A stretch of 64,000 bases of DNA from Rhea pennata (taxonomy: Eukaryota > Chordata > Aves > Rheiformes > Rheidae): NCBI RefSeq assembly GCF_028389875.1, contig NC_084677.1, positions 10,582,017-10,646,016 on the forward strand, given 5' to 3'. Of the stretch, positions 1 to 13,134 are shown piece by piece. Every line of letters begins with the position of its first letter. Within the stretch, counting starts at the first letter, position 1. The position numbers and the translations under genes are program-made. The notes under the pieces were generated by a model that was given only the letters and a program-made list of their open reading frames with translations, had not been told where the DNA came from and searched no databases.

Positions 1-775
1 AGGCCCCAGTCAGAGTCTCAGGGCGACAGAAGCTGCAGCTCTGTCTTGAGGAACTCGGCTTTATACAAGCACCTTCACACAGGCCTCCGTGCTTCAAGCA
101 CTCTCCTCTACCGTGACCCTGGTCTTCTGCAGTTCCTCTCCACAGCCCGTAGGATTAAACTGCTCAAAGCCAGACTGTAACAGAGCTCTTTCCCAGGTCA
201 GTTTTCCCTCCGCGGCCCTTCTCATTTCCTGCTGCTCTTGCAAGCAAATGAACTCTTGCTCTGCCCAGAGGACCAGATCCTGTTTGTACCATCACCTCTC
301 CCGGGTCCACAACCACAACCACAACAGGAAGTACCTAATTTAAAGGTCCTGCTGCTCTCTGAGAGTCTTGTACAAACACACAGAAACTTCCCTCTCCTCG
401 AAAGGGGCTTGCCAGTCAGACCAGAGACACCGGCCCTTGCTGGCTGGAAAGCGCAGGTGGGGCGAGGCACGCAGCCCCCTCCCGCTGAGGGCCGCCAGCG
501 CCCGGCGGCAACGAGAACGAGGGAAGAAGACAAGCTGGCACCAGAAAGCCCTTCCCATGCACAGAGAGCCCTCGGAGACAGCGCAAAGGCTTTGTGCTCT
601 GGGGGGCGATTTGGAGGGGAAAAGACGTGCCAGGAAGACTCATTCCGACCCCACAGACTCTGCGATGCTATGAAGAGCGGTCGCTAAGGATGACGGCGAG
701 TTTCACGGTGACCCTTGAAAGCACGCGGCAGGAAGGCGGCCGGCGAGGAGCGGCGCGGCGCGGCGCGGCGCTCAC
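1..775 (-). other. TMC7 intron 1 (part), no exon seen
   Basis: This stretch lies downstream of the TMC7 exon 1 donor. Several open frames run through it on both strands but none resembles TMC7 exon 2 or another protein I know; they reflect the GC-rich composition. Confidence 0.5.
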
Positions 776-996
776 CTCAGCTGCCTCCTGTGGGCCATGC
801 AGAGCGGGCGCTCCCGCGGGGCGCGGCGGCCGGGCGGCTCCGGGGCGTCCCCGGCGGCGGCGGCGCGGCGCCTCCGCACGCACAGGGAGCTCGGCAGCTC
901 CTGCAGGAAGGCCGCAGGTGCGGCGGGCGCCTCCTCCTCGGCGGCCAGGAGCCCTGCGGGGCGGAGGGAGCCGGCGGCGGAGCCCGGCTCGGACAT
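776..996 (-). CDS. TMC7: TMC7 first coding exon (partial gene)
   Basis: Transmembrane channel-like protein 7, N-terminal exon only; the gene continues leftward off the window. Reading on the minus strand, ATG at 996-994 opens 73 codons plus 2 bases and ends at a GAG|GTGAG donor, last exonic base 776. The peptide begins MSEPGSA and contains FLQELPS followed by an arginine cluster. Human TMC7, as I remember it, begins MSESSGSA and has NFLQELPS followed by an arginine-rich stretch, at a similar spacing. This part is the cytoplasmic N-terminus, before any membrane segment. The exon is very GC-rich and alanine/arginine-rich, as expected inside a CpG island. No further TMC7 exon is seen in 1-775, which would be intron 1. 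Assignment rests on the short FLQELPS block and the start, so it is good but not certain. Confidence 0.75.
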
Positions 997-1219
997 GGCC
1001 CCCGGCGCCCCGCTCCCTCCCGCAGCACCGGCCGCCCCGCAGCGCTCGCCGCTGTCCCGCCGCCACCCCCGGGCCGCTCGTAGCCGCGCGCAGGCAGCCG
1101 CCGCTCGCAGCCGCCGTTTCCGCAGCCGGCGGCGAGGCGAGGCGAGGGCGAGACTGAGGCTCGCGGCTGGGGCCGCCTCCCCGCGCGGGCTGCTCCTCGG
1201 CGGCGCCGCCCGACGAGGC

Positions 1220-1254
1220 GGGGCGGGGCGGGGCCGGGCGGGGCCGGGCGGGGG
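1220..1254 (+). promoter_or_regulatory. GC-box array / G-quadruplex-type G-tract cluster
   Basis: At least seven runs of three to five G separated by one- or two-base C-containing loops. This satisfies the usual G3+ N1-7 quadruplex pattern many times over and also forms overlapping Sp1/KLF GC boxes, about 225-260 bases upstream of the TMC7 start codon. Confidence 0.6.
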
Positions 1255-1430
1255 CCCGCGGGCCCTGAGCCGCAGCCGGCCTCGCGCCCTCCGCTTTCGC
1301 GCCCTGAGGCGCCGGTGTCCGTCGCGGACCGGCTCGGCGGGCTCTGCCCCCAGCAGCGGCGGGGCTCGCGGCCGGGCGGGTCTCCCCGGGGAGCTGCCCG
1401 GCCGCGGCGGGAACGGGTCCGTTCCCCGGT

Positions 1431-4400
1431 GAAATAGCGCCGTGTCAGCCCGAGCGAGAAGGTCGGCAGGTGCTTGGAGCTCTTGGTTCTCTGCGGCAGT
1501 TAGGTTGTGCTAAGCGTCCCAGAGAGACTTGTTTTGTGTGTTAATTCTTACCTTTAATGTGAAAATACTGCTTTTCTGAGGAAAAATACGGAGTAAAATA
1601 GAGCCTAACAACGATTTTCGCAGTATCGTGTGTGAAAAAATAAGTGTTTCAAGTAGTTTGGACCATGTTCTGACAGTTAAATTCATAAACAGGTTTTCCA
1701 AACTTCCTCATTCGTTTCCTTCACTGGTTGTGAAAATAAGTCATCAGTAGGTTTCAGGATGCTGAATCACACATATGGAAAAGACACTCCTTAACTTCTC
1801 CCACCTATGCCTTATTATCCCAGGTAGGTATGTGGTTTTCACATTGCTTTATTAGTGGTAATAGTCTGTATAGTTAGCTCAATTTTCTTCATGGTAAAAA
1901 TACAAGATTTTATTGATAAAAATGTAAATTGACATCCTAATGTACTCAAAATAATTCAGATGTACCTGATTATGATTGATAAGTTGGTGTGTTGCTGCTT
2001 GAGGTGTATTATTGCTGGAGGAAAAAGATGCACCTTATCTCTTTGGGGGACTGTGAAATAAATAGGTGTGGATTTACAGCACCGTAACTTCCTTACTGAG
2101 CTAAGCTATGCTTCAGAAAGACCTGTTGTAGATACTCGTAGTACCACATTGATGTGTTAGTCTACAATATGAATGATATCTCTTTTAGCTATTTTCCCAT
2201 GAAAATAAGCTGTAGCATGTCCGCATGTTCCAATAAGTCGCTCTCCGGGTTCTTGTACTCTAGTACAAGAGGGCAGGAGTTCAAGCCTAATGCTCTTCTC
2301 CTTTTCACAGATCTGTGCTATGATTTTTCCCAGGCAGGAGCTGCTCTAAAGCAAAGGCTGATGCCGCATCACTGCCTGCTGCCTTCGCGAGAGGCTGGGC
2401 TGCAGGTCAGCTTGAGCCTAGTCGGGGCTGGCTTGTTTGTAACAGAACTTCGATGAAGTCTGTTTACACTGGTAGTTTTGGATCATTGACTGGATATCAC
2501 ATTTCCTGTACTTCATTGTGAAATACCTTCTAGTTGATCATTCCTGAAAATTCAGGAGTTGGAGATTAAAACCCTCAGTAGCATTCTTGAAAAACCATTT
2601 TGTATTGTTCATTTTTTGTGCTAACTCTGCCATACATACACCAGATACATATTTGTTTTGCACCAGCACAGCCTAAGCACCCATTCTTGTTGGTCCCTTG
2701 AAGCCATCCAAGCGTGGGTCATCTTTGTGCTAGGCTGTGAATATGCAGCAGGGCTGGTTCTGCCTTAAGTAAGAATATGTACAGTCTAGGACTTTCTTAG
2801 TGATATCTGGGGTGTCAGGGCTGCTTTTTATTCCTTTTCTTACTTCTGAGAATACAATCTTAAGTGAGAAAAGGGGGGAATAAACTGCCTGATTAGTAAT
2901 ACTGTCTTTCTGAATTTCTGTGTGCTTTAAAAGTATTGGGTTAGTGACCTTGAAAGAACAGATTAAAGTAAGATTGGATGAACTGAGGAACAAGGTTGAG
3001 TTCTGCAGAATTTTTGTGAAAATATTTTCTAGTTTCTCTTTTTCAATTGAGAAAGCTGTTATACAGTTTAAATTGTTTCAGTGCGTTTTGTGGATTACAG
3101 CAGCCTTAGATGGGAAAAAAGGAAGTCTGATGAGCTGACTCGAATGGGTGGTGCTGCAGGAGTCTGTCAGGGATATGCAGGGAGAGTGATAGCTTCCTCC
3201 GTGTGGTATTTGTCCAATATATTTGTCCAATATCTTGTAAGATATTACAAGAGCAGCTGTTTGTGCTGAGCACAGAATCTGGCACAACACACTGCTTCCC
3301 ATGATGCCAAAGGTCTGGCCCTCTCGTTTAGTGAAAGCAATTGTTTCCGGGGCACTTTCTCTCATATGGTTCTTCTTCATAATGACCCACCTCCAAAAGG
3401 CTTTTAAATATTTTGGAAATTACCGAATGATTTGTTTAATATTGGGGGACAGTAGGAGGTGGTTCTGTTTGACTACTACCGTGCTTTGCTGTGTGGTCTG
3501 CAGCATGCAGGCAGCTCCTAGCTCAGTACAAGAGTTTACAGACAAGTGCTCTACAACCATGCCGGGAATGTTGCCTTGGGCAAAACATAAGAAAACTTAA
3601 GTCAGTGTTGAATATGTCTGGTACAGGATAAACATGTTTTATTCAATTTAAGAGCTGAAAAAGCACGAGCCACTTGGTAAAAGTGATCCTCAGGTGTTAG
3701 AACAGCACAGCTTCAGAACTGGAAAGCACTGAGCAAATTGGTTTGTAACCAGTTCCACACTGACTGATGAGGGTGCCTTTAGTTCAAGATGTTTTTTTTT
3801 TCTGCTTTAAATTTGCTGACCACAGAAGTTTCTTAGAAATGCTTTCTAGAGGTTTTAAGATGAGCCTTGTAGGAGAGAGAAAATATGCTAAAATGGTACA
3901 ACAAGCCATATTAACACAGAAATGACTGGGATTCTGTAAATCTGTACAGTAAAAAGGGGAAAGTAATATGAACAGAGCACAGGTCTGGTATAGCAGAGTC
4001 AGTTCTGCCCTTATCCTATTTACCTTTTCACTGGTGTCCTGTTGCAGTGTCAGCTGTTGGCCCCTATGTTCAATTTGAGGATGCTTCTCTGCCTTGATGA
4101 CAGCAGTATCCTTCCAGGAAGGATGCTGCACTTGCCTGGCAGTGAATATTAGGTGCACAGTTGCTCTGGGGAGAAACTCCTGCCATAAGCCTAGCCTAAA
4201 AGCGTGAACACGTTGGGAGGTGTGAGCAAGAGGCACTAGGATACCCAGCACTTCATTGATTTCTCTGTATTGCATGCTGCCTAGTCACCGTCTGTAGCTT
4301 TGTCCAGTCCATAGTTTTGTCCATGTCTGCTTGAAAACAAGATGTAAGGAGGGGAAGAGGAGAAAAAATGTCAGTAACTATGTATCTCACAAAAGGAGAA

Positions 4401-4780
4401 AAATTTATGTAATGGTCCCTTCAGAAGACAAGAAAACAGAGCTGGTATTAAATTTCCCAGCCAAGAGCTGCTGTTTACTGCCTGTATTAGCATGAACTAA
4501 TTTTTTCACCTCTAGATGAGGCCTTCTTGTAATAAAGCTAAAAACATGCGGTGTTGAGATCCTTTTTTTCTCTCTGCTCTACAAATGATTAATCCAAAGA
4601 TTTGGAATCCAAATCCCAAGTCTAAGAATCATTTCTTGCTGTCCTTTAATTGTGTTATTGCAATCCAGGCCAAGGACGAAGTGTACTTTATATCAGGGCA
4701 GTGAAGGAGAGTGAATAGCTTCGAGATCAAGTATAGATAAAGCAACATATTCTACCACAGGTAAAGTGAAAAAGACGCTT
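1431..4780. other. Intergenic or TMC5 5' intron; no gene recognised
   Basis: AT-rich sequence with ordinary composition. A minus-strand open frame at 3784-4275 and shorter ones show no family resemblance and no credible splice context. No RNA gene or recent repeat was recognised. Confidence 0.5.
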
Positions 4781-4789
4781 TTACGTTTT

Positions 4790-5300
4790 TCTTTTTAAAG
4801 CATAAGCAGTGAGGGCTTCCCTTCTCCCTTTCTCGCCAGAGGCGCAGGGCTGCTGAGCCCGGGACGGGGGCGGGACTGGGAATCCGGGAGGAGCCGGCGC
4901 AGAGTGACCGTCTGCAGGTGCCTGCCCCCGGGTGCTTGGCACAGGCACCTGGCGAGGGGCAAGCTGGGGCCTGGCTGCGCCTCTCCAGGAGGCAGGCAGG
5001 TAAGGGACCGGTGCCGGGGGTCTCTGGGGCTTGGGGCTGTGCCAGGTTCTGCTCACACTGCAGCTCTGCAGTTTCTGCGCTGGTTTCTGGGGCTGTTTTC
5101 CCCAGCAGCTAAAGGCAGTGCGGTCACCTGGGGCTTGGCACCGGGGAGGTGCTCGCCAGTGGGGCCTGCAGTGGTCGGAGCAGGGGCTGCGCCAGCGCTC
5201 TGACGGTGGGAAGGGAGGGTGGCTTCTCTCTGCCCTGGGGCTGGCAGTCTCCTGAAACAGCCTAACAGGCTCCTGCAGTTTTCTAGCATTCACCATTCAT
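4790..5300 (+). promoter_or_regulatory. GC-rich island with candidate TMC5 promoter and non-coding first exon
   Basis: An isolated GC-rich block in AT-rich surroundings. A TATA-like TTTTTAAAG sits at about 4790-4798. About 200 bases further on is a near-consensus splice donor, GGCAG|GTAAGG, whose last exonic base would be 4999. This fits a non-coding first exon of roughly 4830-4999 for TMC5, whose first coding exon is 8 kb downstream and lacks a promoter-like region of its own. A minus-strand open frame through the block is proline-rich and matches nothing. The link to TMC5 is inference. Confidence 0.35.
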
Positions 5301-6336
5301 TTAGAGGAATGTAACATTTGGGGCTGGACTGCAGGTATGCACGGGGTTGAACTCTGCTTCTGCCAGCCCAGGGGTGAGCAGGCACCCAGAGTGGTGCCTC
5401 ATGGCACATCACAGCTTTGTCTTCCCGTTAGTCACAGAAGAGGTTTTGTTCTTTCCAGCTGGAAGTGTTGAGCCCATGTGGGATTAACTGTCACAGCAAA
5501 TTTCGTCCTCCCTGATGTGTTTAGCCAGGAAGCTGCGCTTCAGTTTGAGAGGCATTACACTGGCTTTGCGGGGCTTGCTTGCAGTGTGACGTCTGTTCTC
5601 ACTTTGCTACAGCTTGTGTGTTGGAGAGTGCTTGCTAGTGAGTGATATCACCACATTTTCCAAAAGGTAGGTTGCGATTTTCATACTTATAAAGTGTAAT
5701 GGGAAGCCAGAAGTGTGTATTTTTTTTTGTTAAGAAGGCAGCAAAATCTTATGTTTAAACATTCCTGTTCTTCCTAGTCAAGTGTTCAATCAGTCCCACA
5801 AAATGCGTAGGCTTACTTCTTAAATATCATCCTCTTTTCTTCATCTCCAGCATTTTTTTTTTTTTTTTTTGCATCATGCCTAGTTTACAAAGGTTGAGAC
5901 ATTTCCAGGCAGAAGACTGAATATAAATAAAAGCCAAGCCTTCACACTCAAGATTTATTGCTGAACCTCTGTCCCTAGTACACTCTGTTACAGTGCAGCT
6001 CAGCTACAAGCAGTCAGTGCAGGGAGACTGCGTTATCTTCTCCTTCCACTGACATCGCATCACGGTGGTGGTCTCAGCTAGTCCTGGGACCAAAAGCAGC
6101 ATGATCCTTCTGCATGTAGCAGAAGCAGCAGTCTATTGCTCCAGGCACATTCAGGAGGCTGACTGAAGTGCGGGTGCCATGTCAGGGCTGTGTCATGTGA
6201 GCAGGGATTGGTGTGGGACGATGGTGGCAGCTGGCTGACTGTGCAAGGCAGTGCCATTGAGATGGCACCTGTTCCGGGCTGATACAGCAGTCCTCTGTCC
6301 AATACAGTGATTTTCATTTCTTTTTTCATTTCTTTT

Positions 6337-6381
<45 letters not shown>

Positions 6382-9300
6382 TCAGAGTTTAGGGTGTGGG
6401 TTGTGTGAAAGTCAGGAGGACTTTTATTCCTGCCGGGAAAGTGGTGAGATGTTGTCGTGCTGCTGCCAGGAACTGGAACTTTTAGGAGGTGCTCCTTCTC
6501 GTATTTTTGAGAAAAGACCTCTATAATTATGACTTGTATAGTCCATAGCTTCTCTATGTTCATTGTGGAGGAGAATCTTAACACACTAACAAGATACAAA
6601 ATATAGCTAAATTAAAATACAGTGTCTGAAGTAAGTATGTAGTTTATGTGAAGTTACTTGTCCAGCAATTTGGAAGTAACTTATAAGGATTTTTAAGAGC
6701 TAGAGTAAAACTCTGAAAATGTTGATTCTCTTCTGGTTAAAACAAGCAAAAAAAGCAAAAACAAAAAACCCCAACAACCCAGCTGTTTTCTAGCTTCTTA
6801 GCTGATTCACTAGAATATAGCAAATAGCTTTTGTTTTCCTTTGGGGTCATCTTAAATGCTGGTTGCGCAAATTGTAATGAGATGACAATATCCTAACAGG
6901 AAGTTAAAAATTACAAACAGGACAATGACTTTTTTTTTTCTTTGGCTCAGCAACATTGTGTGTCTTTAAAACATTGTTTATCATCTAAAATTATCATGTG
7001 TGTATTTTTCATAAGATTTTTTAATTGAACATGTGAATGAGACTCCTGTAACTGATGCCTCTCATTAAAGTGTAATTTGAAGCTTGCATTTAAACTGGTA
7101 GGTGTCCATTACAAGTGCAGAATAAAAAAGCTTTCTTTAAGGCAAACATTTAGAACTATTCGAGTAAACCTGGTGTAATGGGCTGCCTTTTGTTGAGAGT
7201 GGAAAATTAATTCCAAACAGGTACACTTGAACCCCCACCCCCTTTTTTTTGTAACCAAATGTTTCCTCTGAATACTAGTAGCTGGTAATGTTGATTAATA
7301 GAAAGACTTTAAGAGCTTGTATTTCACAGCAAGATTTAATCCTGTTATACGCAAAGAATGCAATACTCTGAAGTTTGGAAATTCGCAAGTTGACTTGCAC
7401 TGGTATGAAGTGATGATTTTCTTAGCATTTTTTTTCATGGTGATCAAACTATGAGCTAGGTAATATCCTTCAAGTGTTACGGATATAATACGTAATTCTG
7501 TTCACGCATCCCATTCTTGCTATTCTTTCCTCTCTATGCTAGGTATACTGTTTTTAGTATTCGGTTGGCTATTTCTGATTTTAATAGTTGCATATCCCTG
7601 ATTGTTCCTTTTCACTAACACTCAGTTTTCCTAAAGGATTAAGTTGGCAGCCTAAGGTCAGAAATAAGAAAAGCAAAGCAACAAGTAGCAAAGGCAAAGA
7701 AGCTTGTTATCAAAGGGATCTCTGGCAAAAAGGTTAGATAATACAAAATTAGTGTGCTATGTACTTCAGTCCATGAGGATTATGACTGTGTGGGGCCTTT
7801 TAAGAGGAGGAACAGGTATTTGTGGTAGATTAGGGAGAGTACTATGAATTTCACAGAATTAATGAAATGTCTGAGCTTTCATCTACTGCCAGTAAGCAAA
7901 AACTTTGAAATGTGTCCTTACAGCACTTAACTAGGCGCTGAAGTTAAACTATAAAATTGTTATGATGATTTTTTTCAATGTTTCAGGAGCATGTTTATTG
8001 CAGAGATGCTTAAACTCAGGTGAAGGAGTAGAGTCTCATTATTTGAGACAGCATGCAAACATGAAGTAGCTGACTCCCAGAAAGCTCCTTTCCCTTGTCT
8101 AAGCAGCCACAGCTGAGAGAAGGGATTTATCTTGGAAACAAAGTGGACAGTATGAAAACATTATAGTCTTACTGTGTTTGGGGTGGGGGCAGAGGAGGAA
8201 TTACGAGAGATATATTCAATGGAAAGGACAGAGCAAACAAGTGAACAGGTGCAAAGATTGGCCAAGGAGCAGATAAGGGACTGAGCTCAACAGACTGAAG
8301 CGATAGCCAGAGAAGATGGGAGCAGCCAGCTAGGGGCAGACATAGTTCAACAGTAGGACATTCCCCGTGTGTCGGATGGACACTACTTGGCCTGCTCCTG
8401 CCAGCCTGCCCGGCTTCTCTGCAGCCCTATTCTCACCAAGAAAGGATGGAAGGGCAGGAAAGGACGAGGTCTGGGTTCTGGTATGTAGCTTTATACTATA
8501 GGACTAGGAAACATGTTCCTTTGTGAGCTTGCGGTCCAGCAGGGTGCTAGGAGAGACAACAGCATTGTGACTCTCGCCCTTCCCTCCCCAGTTTGTTGCC
8601 TGTCATTTGCCCCTCTGCTGGTAAGCAGAGCAGTCTTTACTGCTATCGTGTGTTGTCTTTCACTGATCTGTAACGTAGGCATAGTTTACATTACTTTAGA
8701 CCCTGAGTCAAATGCAGCAATCATCATTGGTGCCTGTTAATCCTGCTGACAGCGGTGCAAACACAATAGAAGGCCAGTAAAAGGTAGCATTTGTTGGTAA
8801 AGACCAGGTGCTGTGGAAGTTTGCATAGAAGGTAAATGTCCTTCCCTTCCGTGTGTGATTCACACTAGTTTCATTGTTAATGTGTCAATTTAAGATCAGG
8901 TTATCTCAAGTGTAGTGCTTGCTTAACCTCAGTTTACAGGCTTCTTAAATTTTCTGAGAGACCTCCTAGGTTTTTGCAGCTGTGTTGAAACTGTTGGGAG
9001 TGAGACTGTAGAAGAGTAATGGAACCTAGTTCCTAAGGCAGCATTTAGCCTAACTTTAATTCTGGTCTGTCTCTCAAACTCACTTGCGGATTCGGAAATC
9101 AGTCTGATTTTTCACTTAGAAGCTGCATAGAACATGTGAAACAGGAAAGGAATTCATTAATAAAAAAAAAACTTAGACAACAACAGTGAGGAATTGTCCA
9201 GCCATACTCTACAAAACTAGATGATCTTTATGATAAGAGCATCATTTTTCCACGATTTCTATTTCCTTCTTTTGACGTTATCGAGTAAGCTATGATGTTG

Positions 9301-12300
9301 GGTTTCCTTGTAGTTCTGAAGCTTATTGTTATTTGCATTTGTCTTAGTTTCAAGATCTGTATAACTAGAATTTGCTTTTTTTCAGTCATCCTTGCTGAGG
9401 CATTGCAGGTAAAGGACTTGAAGCAACTTGATACCAGGACAAAGTGCTAGTTAAGCAAAGCATTCTTGTTTGATTTTCTAAATGAGGATTAGTGGCTATA
9501 GCAGGGAATTATTCAAACAGGGATGGATGAATCTATCTAGAATATTTCATTAAGGCTGTTGGTTTGTGATGTGAAGGCACTTATTTTTCTGGACTTGATC
9601 CAGAAGCACTGATCTGCAGTGCTTGGAATTTCCTGTTCCGTACCATTACAAGGTGAAGGAAGTGTGCGCTTAATGATTTAAATTGCAAGCACCCACTCTC
9701 TACTTATCCTGTAACTTATTTACATATGGATCTTAAACCCATCTAACCAAAGAGCTTCTCAGTCTTCAGATGACTTTGTGTCCTTATCTCTGTTATCCAG
9801 AGGGGGAACACAAGGTTTGTCCAGTTGCTTGCTGAAAACCAAAATAGTCATCTGACAAATGGACACTACTCTGTAAAGGCAAGATTTGTTGAGCTCCTGC
9901 TATTTGTCTGTCCTTCACAAATGACCTTTTTTCTCCTGCTAAGACTTCTTTCATACATTTAAAAATAAAACCCAAAACAGCAACAAAAAACAAAAAACGG
10001 AAACTTTTTATAAGGGAAGATTATATTAAACTTTATAGCTCTTCCTACTTATTGTATTCCATTGTAGGTCAAAGAGAGGGAAGAGATCATTTAGCTTGAA
10101 TATGACTTGTCTCGGTCTCTCTCATAAGCTATAACTGGTCAGAAATTTATGAAATGTCAGTACATTGGACCCAAGACTATAGCTATAGTGTGTGCATCTG
10201 ATTTGATACGAAGAGTTTCTCAGAATCTTTAGATTTGGGATGGAGGAAGTGGGTGGATTGATATGCCAGTGGTACAGCCTTGGTATGCCACTTGTACACC
10301 CTTAGCATGTCAGCATTTATACACTTCCATCCCACCCTGCAGCATATACCAGATAGCATGATAAAATTTGGGTAACCACAGCCGCGATCAAGAAATGTAC
10401 AGGTTATCCATGTTCAGACTCTAAATGCCGTTCAAGGTTTGGAATTGAATGTTATCAGGCAGCAAGGGAAAAATGGCTAGGTTTTTCAAGAATAAGTGCA
10501 AAGATTTGAGTTTGTCCCACCATGCATGGGGAATTTATTTAAAATCCCCCAGACTTTGGAGATGGAGAGAGAACATTTTTCTACCGGTTACTATGACCTG
10601 GACTCCACATCATACTATAAATCTCCCCATGGATTTTCATAGAAATTCTGGGCTGAAGTGCGTCATAAGACTCGAAGGAAATCAGATAATGGTTGAGTCA
10701 CTTGGTTCTGTCTGGGGCTCATTTGAGTGTCTTAGCGTGCCTTCATGGATATACTTGAGCTCTTTAAAAGGAGTAAGCAAAAGAAGTAATGAATGTGCTT
10801 TAAAGTCATGTTGATCTGGTTTCTTTGGGTTGTTTTTTTTTTTTTTGTTTGTTTTGTTTTGTTTTTTCTAATTGGATGCACTTTCATTGAGTTGATTGAT
10901 GTTTCCTACCAGAACAGCTTTCTTCTGGGTAATGCTGATTGTACAGAACTCGCACCAGTCCATGAAGATAGCCATTTTCTCTGCATTTTGAATGAAGATC
11001 AGGTAAGCTTGCAAGCTGGTTAGGTCAGTGCTCAGCTTTACAGCTTCCTTGCTGGCAGGCTGCCTGCCTAGCTTTCTGGATGGCTGAGTCTTCAGTGATG
11101 GAGTTGGGTCCCTGGGAAACCAGTTGAGAAATGGAAAAATCTAATTTTGCTTCCTCTTCAAAGAGGGTTGCCTAAGAAATTCCCTCTTCTGGAAAATAAG
11201 ATATGTATTTCTTTTTTAAGCTTTTCATTACAATTTGAAATGTGAAACATTTTCATAGAGAGAAAGTTAGTCTTCCAGGCATCTCTTTGCAGTAGATTGT
11301 CATTATCTTTTTTGAGAATTGAGTTTCCATGTTTTTGAGTGGAGCATAAGAACAGAATGTGCTAATTCTTAAACACTTTATATGAAACTTCAGATTTATT
11401 GTAAGCTAGTTCCCAAAAGATCATGGAGTGCTAAATGGTTTCTGTCAAATAAAATTTACCTCTTTCAGGAGAAAAAGCTTCCCAAGTTTTTTCCTGTGAA
11501 AACCTTAGGTTCCTAGGTGATTGCTGGTTTTATTTGGGGATAAAGGTCTGCTAATTCCTTGTCTGAATAGGTGAGAATTTTTGGTCCTTCTCCATAGGTA
11601 GGAGATTGCCAGAAAAACACGTGTCACCTAGGAAAAGCTATGTTTATAGTTTCTTGTTGGCAGGAATCTCATTCCATTGTTTACACAAGGGATCGCTGAT
11701 CACAGTAGATATTCAAGTTGCTTGGTATATTTTTGGAGTTTTTTTTTTTTAACTGAATATTTACTGAAGACATGTGCCTAGTTATAACATACTTCATCAT
11801 GATATAATGTGCAAGAAAGCATAGACAATCTGCTCATTAAAATATAAGAGTTTTAATTCAATCATTTATGTTTATATGAAAATCTCTTTACAGTATGCAA
11901 AAATTGGGTAATGTTCTACAATTGCATGTCAGACTGCAAGATTTCAGACTACTTTCCAAGGTCTTTTGTTGTGTAAATAACACAATAATAATTTCTTAAG
12001 GGATCATATTGGCATAATGAGAAGATTTTGGCAAGCACTCAGAAACTAGACACTCTACAATTGTCTATCTTGAAGATAATTTCACTCGTGTCATACTTTC
12101 TTTACTGCAATGGAAACAAGAAATAAAATCCAATGCAGAAAAAATATTTAGTGAGACTGTACTGTTTAATGAGCTGCAGCCCTGCTTTTCTAGAAGTGGA
12201 GATAAAAGCAGAGGCTGATGGATTTTGCCAAATCTGCCCTTTTTCTTTTTTTCTTTTTTTTTTCCCTATATTGTTGAAGAGTTTTCCAGCTGATCAAATT

Positions 12301-13134
12301 TGGCACAGTGTCTTTAATAACAACACTAAAAATTGTTTCCTTTTTAATTTTTGGTAGGACTCTTGATTGACTACACAAACTGCCTATTAATTTGGATTCT
12401 TTTTCTCTAACACAAGATTCCCTTTTTACCAGCTTATCTGGACACTTTCATTCCTGATGATAATATTAAACTCTGCCCAAGTCTGGTTTGCTTAAGGCTA
12501 AAATGGAGCTTTTTGTACCAAATAAAGATAAAAATAAACCTCTTTAGGCGATCAAGACATTAAGTCTTTAGACCAGCCCTTGTTAAGAGCAGGTCTCTGA
12601 ATAAGGCCAGCTCTGTGTATAGCAGTGGTCCATTGGGTCCTGTGTTCACAACTGAGACTTAGAGATGATGCTACTAGTAAGAAAGTGGACAGGCTTCACC
12701 TCCTCTTTGGGCTCAGAATCACAGTGCTCCGAGAAAATCTGTGTGTTTGGCTTTTCCTGTATGAAGAGGCATGCTTCTAAACCTGGCTTGGCTTCTTTGT
12801 CAGTACTGGGGAAGTGTACATACTGCGCTCCAGTTCCTTAGTTTTAGATAGAACTAGGACCCTAATTTTCTGACAGTAAATAGAATAAAATCAGAGCTTG
12901 AAGCTAGAACCATTTCCCATTTGTAGTGTTTAATTTTACTTTTTTAGCAAGCCAGCAAAATCTTCTGTCAAATGAAGATGCTGAAGTGAAGTTTCCCCTT
13001 TTTTTTTTTCTCATTGTGTATGTTTGTGCAACTGATTTGTAATTAGGTCAAAAATTAATCTTTCCGTGAACGTATTATTGAAGCAGTGGAGGCAAAAATA
13101 GGGAAGATTTCTTCCCCCAAACCAAAGACGCGTC
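5301..13134. other. Probable TMC5 5' intron / intergenic
   Basis: No coding exon recognised. Open frames such as 10449-10814 have no family resemblance. The stretch holds a 35-base T run at 6342-6376 and shorter T runs near 5850 and 10830. No known RNA gene or well-preserved repeat was seen. Confidence 0.45.
6342..6376. repeat. Poly-T run of 35 bases
   Basis: An uninterrupted T run preceded by a T/C-rich stretch from about 6311. It would read as a poly-A tail on the minus strand, but no gene body was recognised on its right side and no target-site duplication could be defined, so it is listed as a simple repeat. Confidence 0.9.

Larger units (their letters stand above)
700..1430. promoter_or_regulatory. 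CpG island, TMC7 promoter (possibly also used rightward)
   Basis: Very high GC with abundant CpG, ending abruptly near 1430 where AT-rich sequence starts. It contains the TMC7 start codon and exon, so the leftward promoter lies to the right of 996. GC-box arrays (GGGGCGGGG) occur at 1217-1254. CpG islands often fire both ways, so it could also launch a 5' non-coding exon of TMC5; no clear plus-strand donor was identified here. Confidence 0.7.

Noticed and set aside
776-996. Possible SYT17, COQ7 or ITPRIPL2 first exon instead of TMC7
   Set aside because: The human N-termini of those proteins, as I remember them, share nothing with this peptide, while MSExxGSA and FLQELPS fit TMC7.
594-1432. 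Long plus-strand open frames (594-1157, 797-1432) in the first CpG island
   Set aside because: Arg/Ala/Gly-rich products typical of GC-rich DNA read in any frame; they overlap the TMC7 exon on the other strand and match no family.
3784-4275. Minus-strand open frame of 163 codons
   Set aside because: No family resemblance, no promoter or splice context, in AT-rich non-coding sequence.
4781-5296. Minus-strand open frame of 171 codons
   Set aside because: Pro/Ala/Arg-rich product of a GC-rich block; the plus strand shows a better donor-based explanation.
10449-10814. Plus-strand open frame of 121 codons
   Set aside because: Not recognised, no repeat or gene context, ordinary chance length.
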